Positions 26,553-35,189 of a stretch of DNA of 64,000 nt are shown here, in pieces; positions within the stretch are counted from its first letter, which is position 1, and the number at the start of each line of letters is the position of its first letter. This DNA comes from Methylophaga thalassica MP (lineage in GTDB: Bacteria > Pseudomonadota > Gammaproteobacteria > Nitrosococcales > Methylophagaceae): contig NZ_AFIG01000001.1 in NCBI RefSeq assembly GCF_000214595.1, positions 1,344,382 to 1,408,381 on the forward strand, written 5' to 3'. The notes beneath the pieces are model-generated. The model saw nothing but the letters and a program-made list of their open reading frames with translations, was not told the DNA's origin and did no database searches. The translations under genes were made by a program, and so were the position numbers.

Positions 26553-28055
26553 TTATTTAAAGAGGCAACTCACCTTGTTGCCACGATGATGTTTTTTGTT
26601 TCTTGTTCGTTGCGTTTTTTTTCGACTCGCATGTTTTTTAACGATAATTGCAGCTTCTTGTTTATGTTGTGATTGCTTCCTTAATTCATACAGACGTTGT
26701 GCAGCTAATTTTCGAGCCGACTTTTCATCAACAATGGGTGCAGGATACCCGTTCATCAATGAAGGACGAGTCCATGGTTGATGAATAAAAGGTGCTGGCA
26801 TATCAGCTAATTCAGGTATCCATTGTCGGATAAAGTCGCCTTGGGGATCTTGCTCCATACCCTGCTTGATAGGGTTATAGATTCGAATACTATTAATGCC
26901 GGTGGTCCCCGACTGCATCTGTACCTGTGGGTAATGTATACCTGGTTCGTAATCCGTAAATAACCTGGCAAGATATAGTGCTGGTTGCCGCCAATCCAAC
27001 CAGAGATGATAACTGGCAAAACTCATCAACATGGCTCGCATACGAAAGTTTATCCAGCCTGTAGCAATTAATGCTCGCATGCAGGCATCAATCATAGGAA
27101 ACCCGGTCAATCCACTTCGCCAGACATCAAAATATGTCTGATTGATATCGGACATTCGCAAGCTATCGTATATCGTATGCATATTCTCAAACTCAATACG
27201 CGGTTCATCCTCCAGTTTTTGCATGAAATGACAATGCCAGCGAAGACGGGCTGAGAATGAACGCATTGCTTGTCGCCATTGTGATCTCACTTGTGTATCG
27301 CTTTGTTTGATACTGGTAATACGTTGCTCAGTGGCCTGGTAGACTTCGCGAATCGATAAAGTGCCAAATGCAAGATAAGGTGAAAGCCGGGAACAACTAT
27401 CAACCGCTGTCAGCGGTGAAGACATTTCCTTAGTGTATCCCTGTCCTCGTTCGTACAAAAACGTATCTAACAGGCGAAGTCCTCGTTCCCGTCCCCCTAC
27501 TTGCCGTTGAACACAACCATCGTCAACTAAGCCGAGTTTGTCGGCCTTTGGCAGATAATCATTTTTTTCGCTTGGGCCGGTCAGATTTTCAGGACAGATA
27601 TAACAAGCCTCACTCATATGTTGATACCAGCGCTTGGCCCACCCATCTCTGTCTTTAAGCCGTCTGATAACACCATGCTGACGAGGTTGATGCCAGTTGA
27701 GCTGATGTTTATCAGCCCAATGCTGAACAGCAATATCCCGCTGATATGTCCAACCATTCCAGGTCTCCTGGTACGACCATAGTGATGTGACATTATATTT
27801 TTGCCTCAATGATTCCAGAATGCTGACAGCATCACCGACTTTAACGATTAATGGACACCCCAACACGCTGAGTGCTTCATTTAGCTGGTATAGGCACTCT
27901 TTAAGAAACGCGAATTGTCTGTAACTCATGTCTGGCTGTGACCATAGAGCCGGCTCAAAAATATATACAGGTAGAATCGGCCCCTGCGCTGCTGCAAGTG
28001 TCAGGGGGGCATGATCATGTATTCGTAAGTCACGCTTAAACCAAACCAGATTCAT
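26553..28055 (-). CDS. Cryptochrome/photolyase-family flavoprotein
   Basis: A 500-aa DNA photolyase or cryptochrome. The N-terminal antenna domain starts [13 protein letters not shown] (3-15). The FAD-binding helical domain includes [16 protein letters not shown] (about 224-239), a tryptophan-rich segment ([10 protein letters not shown]), [13 protein letters not shown] and [17 protein letters not shown]. The later sequence [22 protein letters not shown] replaces the usual photolyase WxxG-x-D-x-N arrangement, so it belongs to a divergent bacterial subgroup. The C-terminus is an unusual Lys/Arg/His-rich tail (about 470-500). Repair activity versus light sensing cannot be decided from sequence alone. 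Confidence 0.88.
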   Translation of the reverse strand: MNLVWFKRDLRIHDHAPLTLAAAQGPILPVYIFEPALWSQPDMSYRQFAFLKECLYQLNEALSVLGCPLIVKVGDAVSILESLRQKYNVTSLWSYQETWNGWTYQRDIAVQHWADKHQLNWHQPRQHGVIRRLKDRDGWAKRWYQHMSEACYICPENLTGPSEKNDYLPKADKLGLVDDGCVQRQVGGRERGLRLLDTFLYERGQGYTKEMSSPLTAVDSCSRLSPYLAFGTLSIREVYQATEQRITSIKQSDTQVRSQWRQAMRSFSARLRWHCHFMQKLEDEPRIEFENMHTIYDSLRMSDINQTYFDVWRSGLTGFPMIDACMRALIATGWINFRMRAMLMSFASYHLWLDWRQPALYLARLFTDYEPGIHYPQVQMQSGTTGINSIRIYNPIKQGMEQDPQGDFIRQWIPELADMPAPFIHQPWTRPSLMNGYPAPIVDEKSARKLAAQRLYELRKQSQHKQEAAIIVKKHASRKKTQRTRNKKHHRGNKVSCLFK

Positions 28056-28094
28056 TAAATGATGACTTCTTCAAAAAATTACGGTGTTGAATAC

Positions 28095-28113
28095 TTTCAC
28101 TAAATATGTGAAA
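28095..28113. promoter_or_regulatory. Inverted repeat in the photolyase divergent promoter region
   Basis: TTTCAC and GTGAAA flank a 7-base AT spacer, 40 bases upstream of the photolyase ATG and in the only gap shared with the divergent gene at 28244. It has the shape of a dimeric regulator site; the regulator is not known. Confidence 0.35.
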
Positions 28114-28243
28114 AATAAGTTAAGTAGTTAAATTCGGTTAGCCATTTTTGTGACTTAGAAAAACACTAATGACCGACTTGCACCAGCAACAAATTCGCTG
28201 AAGCTCAACACGCTCTCTTTCACACGCGTCTAATAGGTAAGAT

Positions 28244-29647
28244 ATGGAAAACAAAATACTCTCTCCCGGAGCAAAAGCACTTGAAGTGAACCTTGATAAC
28301 GTCCGTTACGGCTCTTTTGCTGAAATTGGCGCAGGTCAGGAGGTAGTGCGTTGGTTCTTTAGAGTGGGTGGTGCCGCCGGTACTATCGCAAAAAGTATTT
28401 CTGCTTATGATATGAAAGTAAGTGATGATATCTATGGCGAGGCACCAAGATATGTCTGTCGTGAGCGCCTCGAAGATATGCTGGAGTTGGAATATAACCT
28501 CAATATAGAGCGCTTGAGTGAACAACGCGGCGACACTACCGCTTTTTTTGCCTTTGCTGATACGGTCTCTGCTCGCAACTATCACGGAACAAATGAGTGT
28601 CATGGCTGGTTGGGTATTCGTTTTCAAACTGAACCCCACAGCGCGCCAAGTGAAATCATTATTCATGTGCGTATGCTGGATAATGAAAACTCTCTACAAC
28701 AAGAAGCGCTCGGTATTATTGGTGTCAACCTTGTTTATGGTGCATTCCACTATTATCAAAGCCCCGATCTCTTAGTGAAATCATTACTGGATAACCTCAC
28801 AACTGATCGTATAGAAGTAGATATGGTGGACATGCATGGCGATGCCTTTTTACATGTTGATAACCGCGTGATTAGTCTACGCCTGGTGCAACTTGGCTTG
28901 AGCGATGTGGCCATGTTCTCTGCCGATGGCAAGGTTCTGCAGCCATCTGAACATCTGCGAAAGAAAAATGTGCTTGTCGAACGTGGACGTTTTCGCCCAG
29001 TGACCCACGTCAACATTGATATGCTCAATTCAGCACGTAAACAGTTTGATGCAGATAATGCAGCGTCACCAGCAGATACGATCTCAATTATGGAGATCAC
29101 AATGCACAACCTCCGTAGTGAAAGTGACAGTATTGATCTGGAGGACTTCATCAGCCGTGCTGACGTGCTGGAGGCTGCAGGACACACTGTAATGATTTCT
29201 GATTATCCAGAATATTATCGTCTTGTTTCCTACCTCTCCCGCTATACCGATCGTCATATTGGTTTAACTATGGGGGCCCATAGCTTGGTGGAATTGTTTA
29301 AAGAAGACTATTACAGCCGCTTGCAAGGTGGGATTCTGGAAGCCTTTGGTCGCTTATTCAAGCACAACGTTAAGTTATACATTTATCCATATAAAGATAC
29401 TCAAACCGGAACTTTATACAAAGTAGATAACCTTAGAATTGATCCTAAACAAGCTAATCTCTATGAGTATTTGAAACAAGGTGAACACGTTCAGCAGCTC
29501 AGAGAGTTTAATGAAGCCTATTTACCGATATTTTCACCGGATGTATTGAAAATGATTACCGAGAATCAACACGGTTGGGAATCTCTGGTGCCTGAGGTAG
29601 TGGCTGAAAAAATAAAGAAACAACGTCTGTTCGGTTATAAAAATTGA
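28244..29647 (+). CDS. Conserved soluble protein of unknown function
   Basis: A 467-aa protein with a very recognisable N-terminus (YGSFAEIGAGQEVVRWFF at 22-39, then GGAAGTIAKSISAYDM) that I know as a widespread conserved family in Bacteroidetes and proteobacteria. Database labels for it, such as TonB-dependent receptor or nicotinamide-nucleotide adenylyltransferase, have no support here. There is no signal peptide, no plug or barrel pattern, no membrane segment, and no HxGH nucleotidyltransferase motif. The sequence alternates alpha/beta throughout. An AGGTAAG site precedes the ATG. It has its own promoter region opposite the photolyase gene. I cannot assign a function. Confidence 0.85.
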   Translation: MENKILSPGAKALEVNLDNVRYGSFAEIGAGQEVVRWFFRVGGAAGTIAKSISAYDMKVSDDIYGEAPRYVCRERLEDMLELEYNLNIERLSEQRGDTTAFFAFADTVSARNYHGTNECHGWLGIRFQTEPHSAPSEIIIHVRMLDNENSLQQEALGIIGVNLVYGAFHYYQSPDLLVKSLLDNLTTDRIEVDMVDMHGDAFLHVDNRVISLRLVQLGLSDVAMFSADGKVLQPSEHLRKKNVLVERGRFRPVTHVNIDMLNSARKQFDADNAASPADTISIMEITMHNLRSESDSIDLEDFISRADVLEAAGHTVMISDYPEYYRLVSYLSRYTDRHIGLTMGAHSLVELFKEDYYSRLQGGILEAFGRLFKHNVKLYIYPYKDTQTGTLYKVDNLRIDPKQANLYEYLKQGEHVQQLREFNEAYLPIFSPDVLKMITENQHGWESLVPEVVAEKIKKQRLFGYKN

Positions 29648-29854
29648 TATACGTAGGATCATCCACAGCTCTTCGACTTACTTTACTCGTCAGATTGCAA
29701 CTTACTGACTTATTTTCAGACTCATTAATAAGATCAGTGCTGATGTTTCTGTTCGCAAAAATCTATCTCTATCAGCCAGCCGATTTAAGTCAGCCATAAT
29801 CAGTCACTACCGAGTGATGATAGATAAGGCATTTACTGAAAACAGGATATCGCC

Positions 29855-30043
29855 ATGCAGATAAAAATTTCGATACCTCATGCTGATAAACCTCAGAACA
29901 CTGAGGTGATTGAAGATCGCAGGGATTTGATATTAACCCACCAGGAAGCATTGGCAGGAAGTCCTGACGATATGGCTGCGTGTGGTGAGGAAGATATCGG
30001 AGCCGGCCTAGAGTTTTTGGTAACACGACATGAGCATCACTAA
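29855..30043 (+). CDS. Small acidic hypothetical protein
   Basis: A 62-aa acidic protein with a histidine-rich end (TRHEHH) and one cysteine (AACGEED). No family is recognised. An AGGA lies about 9 bases before the ATG. The following small gene on the same strand, 85 bases downstream, has a stronger start signal, so this one is only moderately supported. Confidence 0.5.
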   Translation: MQIKISIPHADKPQNTEVIEDRRDLILTHQEALAGSPDDMAACGEEDIGAGLEFLVTRHEHH

Positions 30044-30128
30044 GTTGATGGCTAATACAACAGAAACTATCGATTAGCTTAAATGTCACCTCCTATAACT
30101 TTGTTTCAGTTTTTAATGGAGGTAAGTC

Positions 30129-30350
30129 ATGGCGCAAGGCAGTAAAGAAAAATATACCGACAAACAAAAACGTAAAGCAGAACATATAGAAGAAAGCTAT
30201 AAAGAACAAGGCGTTTCTGAAGAAGAAGCTGAAAGAATTGCCTGGGCTACAGTCAATAAAGAGTCCGGCGGTGGCAATAAATCAGGCTCAGGACGCGGTA
30301 AAAAAGACAACCACAGCGCTAGTCGAAATGGAGGTGAGAAAAGTCACTAA
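30129..30350 (+). CDS. Small basic conserved protein (KYTDKQKRKAEHIEE family)
   Basis: A 73-aa hydrophilic protein. It starts with a helical Lys/Glu-rich part (KYTDKQKRKAEHIEESY, 9-25), a conserved EEEAERIAWATVNKESGGG (about 31-49), then a flexible Gly/Ser/Lys tail. I recognise this as a common small bacterial family often labelled plasmid stabilization protein without experimental basis; it tends to sit near stress genes. A strong GGAGG site lies 8 bases before the ATG. The composition suggests a disordered nucleic-acid-binding protein (inference). Confidence 0.75.
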   Translation: MAQGSKEKYTDKQKRKAEHIEESYKEQGVSEEEAERIAWATVNKESGGGNKSGSGRGKKDNHSASRNGGEKSH

Positions 30351-30435
30351 TAATCAAACCAGTCAGTGACTTTCACTCACAAGGTATCCCTGCTCTTTCT
30401 GTGTATTTATTAAGGTGGCCATCATTAATCAGCGG

Positions 30436-30903
30436 TCACTGTGATTCTGTTTTTACTGTGAAGGTAGATTTCAGAATAATGACAGCACCTTTACCAAAGC
30501 CGTAACTGGTCATCAATAAACTGGCATACAAATAGACATTAAATAAGCCTGCTCCGGTTACCTCAGGGTTAAATGCATCATGCAAAGGATCTAAAACCGG
30601 GAAAAGCGCATACATCAAAAATAAGCTTGAGTTAGTAAAAGCCCCTATAACCATTGCCCAACGGACATGCCAGGGTAAAGCGACTTTGACAGCATAATAG
30701 CCTAATATCAACGCCGTCATAATCAGAAAGTCCAAATGCGCCTGTAACACACGTTTAGGTGAACCTGGTATAAGCGCTTGAAGAAATTCAAGCTGGTTAT
30801 ATAAGCCCACCAAACACCAGGCCAAGATTAATGCCATAAGAATCCATAAACAGGCGCCTCTAAGCATCACAATATTAACGTTATTATCTGTTCTATTCTG
30901 CAT
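30436..30903 (-). CDS. Four-helix inner-membrane protein, function unknown
   Basis: About 155 aa with four membrane segments (in the shorter protein roughly 14-35, 53-73, 80-100 and 118-140). A histidine sits at the head of the second helix (LQAHLDFLIM). I choose the ATG at 30903 because GAGGAG precedes it; a GTG at 30948 would add 15 residues. The helix pattern faintly recalls small four-helix isomerase-type membrane proteins, but I would not assign it. It is divergent from an AraC regulator, with 123 bases between the chosen starts, so it is a likely target of that regulator. Confidence 0.75.
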   Translation of the reverse strand: MQNRTDNNVNIVMLRGACLWILMALILAWCLVGLYNQLEFLQALIPGSPKRVLQAHLDFLIMTALILGYYAVKVALPWHVRWAMVIGAFTNSSLFLMYALFPVLDPLHDAFNPEVTGAGLFNVYLYASLLMTSYGFGKGAVIILKSTFTVKTESQ

Positions 30904-31026
30904 ATTTCTCTCCTCAAATTTCTCATTTTTTTCTGTGTTATTATCCACTTATAAAAACCGACGTCTTGACTCAAAAGGCGCAATAACATGACCGATAAAG
31001 CGATGGTCAATATGAGAGAGAGAAAC

Positions 31027-32025
31027 ATGAATACTAGCCTTTCCCAATTACATGGGCAGCGCTTATGTACTGATGATCAGCCACATTCACACCGACTGGA
31101 TTGGTTAAAAGAAGTGATTGGACGTGAGTACGCGAATGTCGATGTTAATCCGTTTAATGATGAACCGGTATTTAACGAAATGGCGATATATCCATGGCAA
31201 AATGGTGTGCGTTTATCGCCCATTAAATCTCATTCACTGCAAATAGAGCGTTTATCAAGAGAACCGACGGATATCAGCCAGGATTGTTATTTTGCTGTTT
31301 TAATTACTGAGGGAAAATACAAACTCGAACAAGATGGTCGTGAAGTCTTTTTAGAAAAAGGTGATATGACCTTATACGATGCAACACAATGGCACCGCAT
31401 TACCATGCCACAGGCTGTATCAAAAGTAATTATCTCGCTCCCCAGAGACTATCTGAGACAACGGATCAGTCATGTAGGTAATCTGACAGCAAAGAAAATA
31501 ACAACTCAATCCGGCACTGCAGCCATCGCAGCATCCTGTATCCAGTCTCTGACGCAACAACTGGATATACTGGATAGCAATGCCTTTCACTCCTTGCAAG
31601 ATCCTCTTGTTGATTTACTGACCTTATCACTCAATCAACTGGAACCTAAGTCAGTTCAACTATCTAACACACAAAGCTCAACACTATTTCATGTGAAACG
31701 GTATATTAATCAACACTGCCACTACCATGATTTAACACCCAAAATGATATCTGATGCGGTGGGTCTGTCCGTGCGTTACATCAATAACCTTCTTCAAGCT
31801 GAGCAGACATCATTAATGCGTTACGTCACACAACAACGACTCAACAGCGTCTATCGAAAATTAAACAGCCGGCAGTTTATGCATCGCACCATTACCGAGA
31901 TTGCACTGGAATCCGGATTTAACAATATAGCTCACTTTAGTCGGGCGTTTAAAACACAATTTGGTGTATCGCCCCGTCGTTTTCGACAAGAAGCTAAAAA
32001 TAAACTGCTCATTTTTGACGCCTAA
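31027..32025 (+). CDS. AraC-family transcriptional regulator
   Basis: The N-terminal half is an AraC-binding-like cupin sensor domain (YFAVLITEGKYKLEQDG, then LEKGDMTLYDATQWHRI), in the style of FeaR/EutR-type activators. The C-terminal 100 residues hold the two helix-turn-helix units (SDAVGLSVRYINNLLQ and ITEIALESGFNNIAHFSRAF, ending FGVSPRRFRQE). I place the start at the ATG at 31027, which has GAGAGAG just upstream; ATG or other starts at 30988 and 31012 would lengthen it by up to 13 residues. It is divergent from the four-helix membrane protein, its best candidate target. The ligand is unknown. Confidence 0.88.
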   Translation: MNTSLSQLHGQRLCTDDQPHSHRLDWLKEVIGREYANVDVNPFNDEPVFNEMAIYPWQNGVRLSPIKSHSLQIERLSREPTDISQDCYFAVLITEGKYKLEQDGREVFLEKGDMTLYDATQWHRITMPQAVSKVIISLPRDYLRQRISHVGNLTAKKITTQSGTAAIAASCIQSLTQQLDILDSNAFHSLQDPLVDLLTLSLNQLEPKSVQLSNTQSSTLFHVKRYINQHCHYHDLTPKMISDAVGLSVRYINNLLQAEQTSLMRYVTQQRLNSVYRKLNSRQFMHRTITEIALESGFNNIAHFSRAFKTQFGVSPRRFRQEAKNKLLIFDA

Positions 32026-32027
32026 TC

Positions 32028-32043
32028 ATCAATTTAAATTGAT
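32028..32043. promoter_or_regulatory. Perfect 16-bp palindrome after the AraC gene
   Basis: ATCAATTTAAATTGAT starts 3 bases after the AraC-type stop codon and lies 71 bases before the next ATG. All-AT arms make a terminator unlikely; an operator for the downstream gene is possible. Its ATCAATT half-site resembles the nfsA palindrome at 11333. Confidence 0.35.
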
Positions 32044-32113
32044 AAAGTAGGACGTTGCTTTACTTTTTTATGATCATCGTAGTGATGACTTTTCACCCAG
32101 AGAGAGAAATAAA

Positions 32114-32551
32114 ATGATAAAAAAACAATCCGGTAATGCCGCTTCACAATTCTTATTGTGGCTACTCGTGTTAGTGAATACCGCAGGAATTGCTTATTAC
32201 TATTACCAAACTGAGATAAAAGCGAAACAGATTCCTAATCTGGTTGGCACCTGGAGTGGTGTTAATCTCACGGTATCCGATGAAAAAGGTTATAAAACCT
32301 GGGATGATAAAACCGTCACTATTACAGAACAGCAAGATCGTCGTTTTCGCGGCACTTTTACTTATGCTGATGGCACTAAACACTTTTTCGGTGTAATTTA
32401 TCCTGATAATAAGTCTTTCACCTGGGTATCAACACCAAGCCATGGTTATGTCCATGGTCGTATTCTTAACGACAATACGATAGGCACCTGTTATGTGGAA
32501 ACCTGGGAGCATGCGACTGCAGGTTGTGCCACATTAGAGCGACAAAAATAG
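32114..32551 (+). CDS. Membrane-anchored or secreted hypothetical protein
   Basis: 145 aa with one N-terminal hydrophobic segment (13-31, LLWLLVLVNTAGIAYYY) that would anchor or export it. The rest is a beta-rich domain: a GTWSGVN start (44-50), a FRGTFTYADG strand pair, and a pair of cysteines (GTCYVETWEHATAGC) near the end that could form a disulfide. It looks like a small lipocalin-like periplasmic beta-barrel, but I recognise no named family. It is followed by a strong bidirectional terminator. Confidence 0.72.
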   Translation: MIKKQSGNAASQFLLWLLVLVNTAGIAYYYYQTEIKAKQIPNLVGTWSGVNLTVSDEKGYKTWDDKTVTITEQQDRRFRGTFTYADGTKHFFGVIYPDNKSFTWVSTPSHGYVHGRILNDNTIGTCYVETWEHATAGCATLERQK

Positions 32552-32574
32552 TCATTCATAAAAGTATTAGAAAC

Positions 32575-32609
32575 AAAAAAGCCACCGTTTAAGGTGGCTT
32601 TTTATTTTT
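32575..32609. terminator. Bidirectional intrinsic terminator
   Basis: An 11-bp stem AAAAAGCCACC (32576-32586) / GGTGGCTTTTT (32593-32603) with a 6-base loop, flanked by A and T runs. It serves both the + strand hypothetical gene and the - strand PEP-CTERM gene. Confidence 0.88.
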
Positions 32610-32624
32610 ACCTGGAACAAATTA

Positions 32625-33740
32625 CTAAGCCGCTGTTTGTAGGTTTGCTCTACGACGCAGACCTAAGAAGCCAAGTAATGCTGGAGCAAACAAAAAGGCT
32701 GCTGCAGGAACAGGCACTGCTGATGGAGGAATAAAACCAGATGGCTGTGAGTGAATTTCAGCATTTTGATTCAAGCTTCTAGCCACTAATGTGCCTTCAA
32801 TATTGCCATAAGTAGTCACATCCGTACCCAGCGCTAAAATGCTACCGCCAAATTGTGCTGTGATATGAAGACTATCTGCATCAACAAAATTCCATAACAG
32901 CATATCCGCTAAATCAACAGCTGAGTTAGCCAGGAAATTCACGCTGATATCGTATTCAGAAAGTGCGTCATCAAAGACATTGAATAAAATACTGGTAGCA
33001 CTACCGAGGTTAAATGCAAACTCATTGACGCTCTCGAAGAAGCTCTGACCGTCGTTAATATTAAACACAGCCAGTCCATCGGTATTTGGTGTGGCATTAA
33101 AAGTCACTTTGCCACCGGTAATGGTGTAGTTACTATTGAAATCAGTGCCTGCTAACTGGTTCGAAAACTGGCCTAATGTATTCACCGCATTTGCCGCTGC
33201 AGCAGCCGGGTCAAATGGTGCTGATACAGGTTGATTGATAACCGTACCACTACCGTTAGCGCCAGCAAAACCTGTATTAGTGCCGCCATAGATGGTATTA
33301 CCGCCGTTAGTATTGACACTACCAGAAATATCGCCGATGACTGAGGTCGAACCATTACCGTTGGCATTATTTTGCACCCAGCCTGAGACTGAGTTCATAT
33401 ATGCATCGCCACCGTCATTAATGTTCAGTGAGCCCGACACATTACCACCGATGTTAACGCCCTTACCTTTTGTTTGCACAGTGCCGTTAAGGTCACCGCC
33501 AACAGTCAGAGAAGGAACGACTGCATTGGAAGTTGAATGCATGTTGTACATGCCACCAGTAACATTGCCACCGATTAATGCGTTACCATCAATTTCAGAA
33601 GTACTGATCACATTACCACTAGTAATGAGATTGTATTGATTAAGAAGAGACATGGCGTCAATCTCAACAGCATCAGCGTAAGCGAATTGATTGACACTTA
33701 GAGTAACTAATCCGACCATGGCAAGTTTAGAAAAACGCAT
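32625..33740 (-). CDS. Choice-of-anchor A surface protein with PEP-CTERM-type sorting tail
   Basis: A 371-aa exported protein. A signal peptide ends at AYA (about 22). The choice-of-anchor A domain starts with LLNQYNLITSGNV and carries repeated GGNV/GGDL/GDISGS beta-solenoid turns up to about residue 165. The C-terminus (342-364) is a PEP-CTERM-type sorting signal: VPVPAAA, then a hydrophobic helix FLFAPALLGFLGL, then RRR. Such proteins are processed by an exosortase and displayed with extracellular polysaccharide. No exosortase gene is in this window, so it must be elsewhere. Expression is solitary and ends in the shared terminator. Confidence 0.88.
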   Translation of the reverse strand: MRFSKLAMVGLVTLSVNQFAYADAVEIDAMSLLNQYNLITSGNVISTSEIDGNALIGGNVTGGMYNMHSTSNAVVPSLTVGGDLNGTVQTKGKGVNIGGNVSGSLNINDGGDAYMNSVSGWVQNNANGNGSTSVIGDISGSVNTNGGNTIYGGTNTGFAGANGSGTVINQPVSAPFDPAAAAANAVNTLGQFSNQLAGTDFNSNYTITGGKVTFNATPNTDGLAVFNINDGQSFFESVNEFAFNLGSATSILFNVFDDALSEYDISVNFLANSAVDLADMLLWNFVDADSLHITAQFGGSILALGTDVTTYGNIEGTLVARSLNQNAEIHSQPSGFIPPSAVPVPAAAFLFAPALLGFLGLRRRANLQTAA

Positions 33741-33853
33741 TTTGAATCTTCCTTATATGTGATTACTTAAAGCTTATTAGTGCTGCAAGTAAATATCTAT
33801 TGTACTAAAGTACTATTTTTTATTTTATTTTCATTTTTTGATCACAAATTAAT

Positions 33854-34405
33854 ATGTCAAAAACAAAAATAGGTGGCTGGATACAGAAATCACTGCAGAT
33901 AGTCTATGACAATCCGTGGATTCAAATCCGTCATGAAGAAGTCATTAGACCCAATGGCAGCGAGGGCATCTATGGTGTGGTTCATTTCAAATCCCGCGCC
34001 ATTGGCGTCATCGCCATTGATGATGACGATCATACTTGGTTGGTACAACAAAGTCGCTATCCAAATAATGAAACCACCATTGAAATTCCTGAAGGTGGCG
34101 GCCCACTTGATGAGCCTCCCCTGGAAGCGGCGAAAAGAGAACTCAAAGAAGAAACGGGATTAACCGCTAAAAACTGGCAGCCACTCATGGAATTACGAAC
34201 CTCCAACTCAGTGACAGACGAAAAAGCTTATATTTTTCTGGCAACAGAGCTGACACCTGGCGAGCAAGAACTTGAAGAGACTGAAGACATTGAATTAATA
34301 AAAGTCCCGCTAGATACAGCCATTGAAATGGCCATGAACGGCGAGATTATTGATGCCATGTCAGTGGCTGCACTATTAAAGCTAGCCATTCAACGCAAGA
34401 GCTAG
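33854..34405 (+). CDS. Nudix hydrolase
   Basis: A 183-aa Nudix enzyme. The box fits GX5EX7REUXEEXGU exactly: it starts at GGGPLDE and continues through AAKRELKEETGL (about 81-103). The beta-strand before it (HFKSRAIGVIAIDDDDHTWLV) and the length resemble ADP-ribose/GDP-mannose pyrophosphatases of the NudF/NudK type. It hydrolyses a nucleoside diphosphate linked to another group; the precise substrate is not readable. It is a soluble, single gene. Confidence 0.9.
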   Translation: MSKTKIGGWIQKSLQIVYDNPWIQIRHEEVIRPNGSEGIYGVVHFKSRAIGVIAIDDDDHTWLVQQSRYPNNETTIEIPEGGGPLDEPPLEAAKRELKEETGLTAKNWQPLMELRTSNSVTDEKAYIFLATELTPGEQELEETEDIELIKVPLDTAIEMAMNGEIIDAMSVAALLKLAIQRKS

Positions 34406-34613
34406 AGCTGGAGCTGGAATGCAATCTCGCCAACATAAAAATAAAAATTTTTATCGTAGAACATTTTTTTATTTCACTTTTGAATAAAACTGCCGATAAA
34501 TAATTTAGGTCAACATGGTTGCGAGATGGGCGACAATCCATTGGTGAGTATAGCTCCGAGTACATGAAGACATATAGTTACTGATTGATTCTAGCTCTCT
34601 TGTGTGAGGCACT

Positions 34614-35189
34614 ATGTCAAATAGCTCCACTTCTTCTAAATCGACTACGTCTCATCACATAAAGCAGCTGCTCATTCCACTAATACTGCTTGTGCTCGCT
34701 TTTTTTAGCTTTTTTTTATCCCCCTCAATTGCAAAAATCATTACAGGATCCGAATTACACGGATACGAAAGTCATCCTGATATTCATTTTCCTCAATTTA
34801 TGAACTCTCCCCCCCTGGCACCCGCACTGATACTGGCTTCCTTTTCAGGCTGCGAAGATATCTGCCCATCAAACTATCAACTTATCAAAGAGTTGAACGA
34901 GGCTTATCCCTCCGAACTAAATCTCTATGTCGTGAACATCGGCGATGAAGTAGATAAAGAAACATACCTAACGTGGTTAGCAGAATACACAGGGCTAAAT
35001 GTCCAAGAACTATCTGGTTTTGATCTAGTACATGAGAATATTCAACAACTTGCAAATGGGGTGATTAACCATGCGGGTTATTTGTATAGCTATTTTCCAC
35101 AAGATAATAGCTTACTAACCTATACCAACCCCACGACAAAAAAAATACTTCAAGACCTCAATATCAAAGCGGAAAAACACAATGAGTAA
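34614..35189 (+). CDS. Sco1/SenC-like membrane-anchored thioredoxin-fold protein
   Basis: 191 aa with one N-terminal membrane anchor (about 17-39, [17 protein letters not shown]) and a periplasmic thioredoxin fold. The motif [10 protein letters not shown] (78-87) supplies the CxxxCP pair that binds copper in Sco proteins, and a histidine in [10 protein letters not shown] is placed like the third Sco ligand. Sco proteins deliver copper to cytochrome oxidase or act as redox sensors. Here no oxidase gene is near. Instead its end overlaps the chemoreceptor gene by 8 bases, which points to a sensing role (inference). Confidence 0.75.
   Translation: MSNSSTSSKSTTSHHIKQLLIPLILLVLAFFSFFLSPSIAKIITGSELHGYESHPDIHFPQFMNSPPLAPALILASFSGCEDICPSNYQLIKELNEAYPSELNLYVVNIGDEVDKETYLTWLAEYTGLNVQELSGFDLVHENIQQLANGVINHAGYLYSYFPQDNSLLTYTNPTTKKILQDLNIKAEKHNE

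Noticed and set aside
28244-29647. TonB-dependent receptor label for the conserved unknown
   Set aside because: No signal peptide, plug or beta-barrel pattern is visible.
34406-34613. Possible small gene between the Nudix and Sco-like genes
   Set aside because: No frame with a ribosome site; an antisense 72-codon frame has no support.
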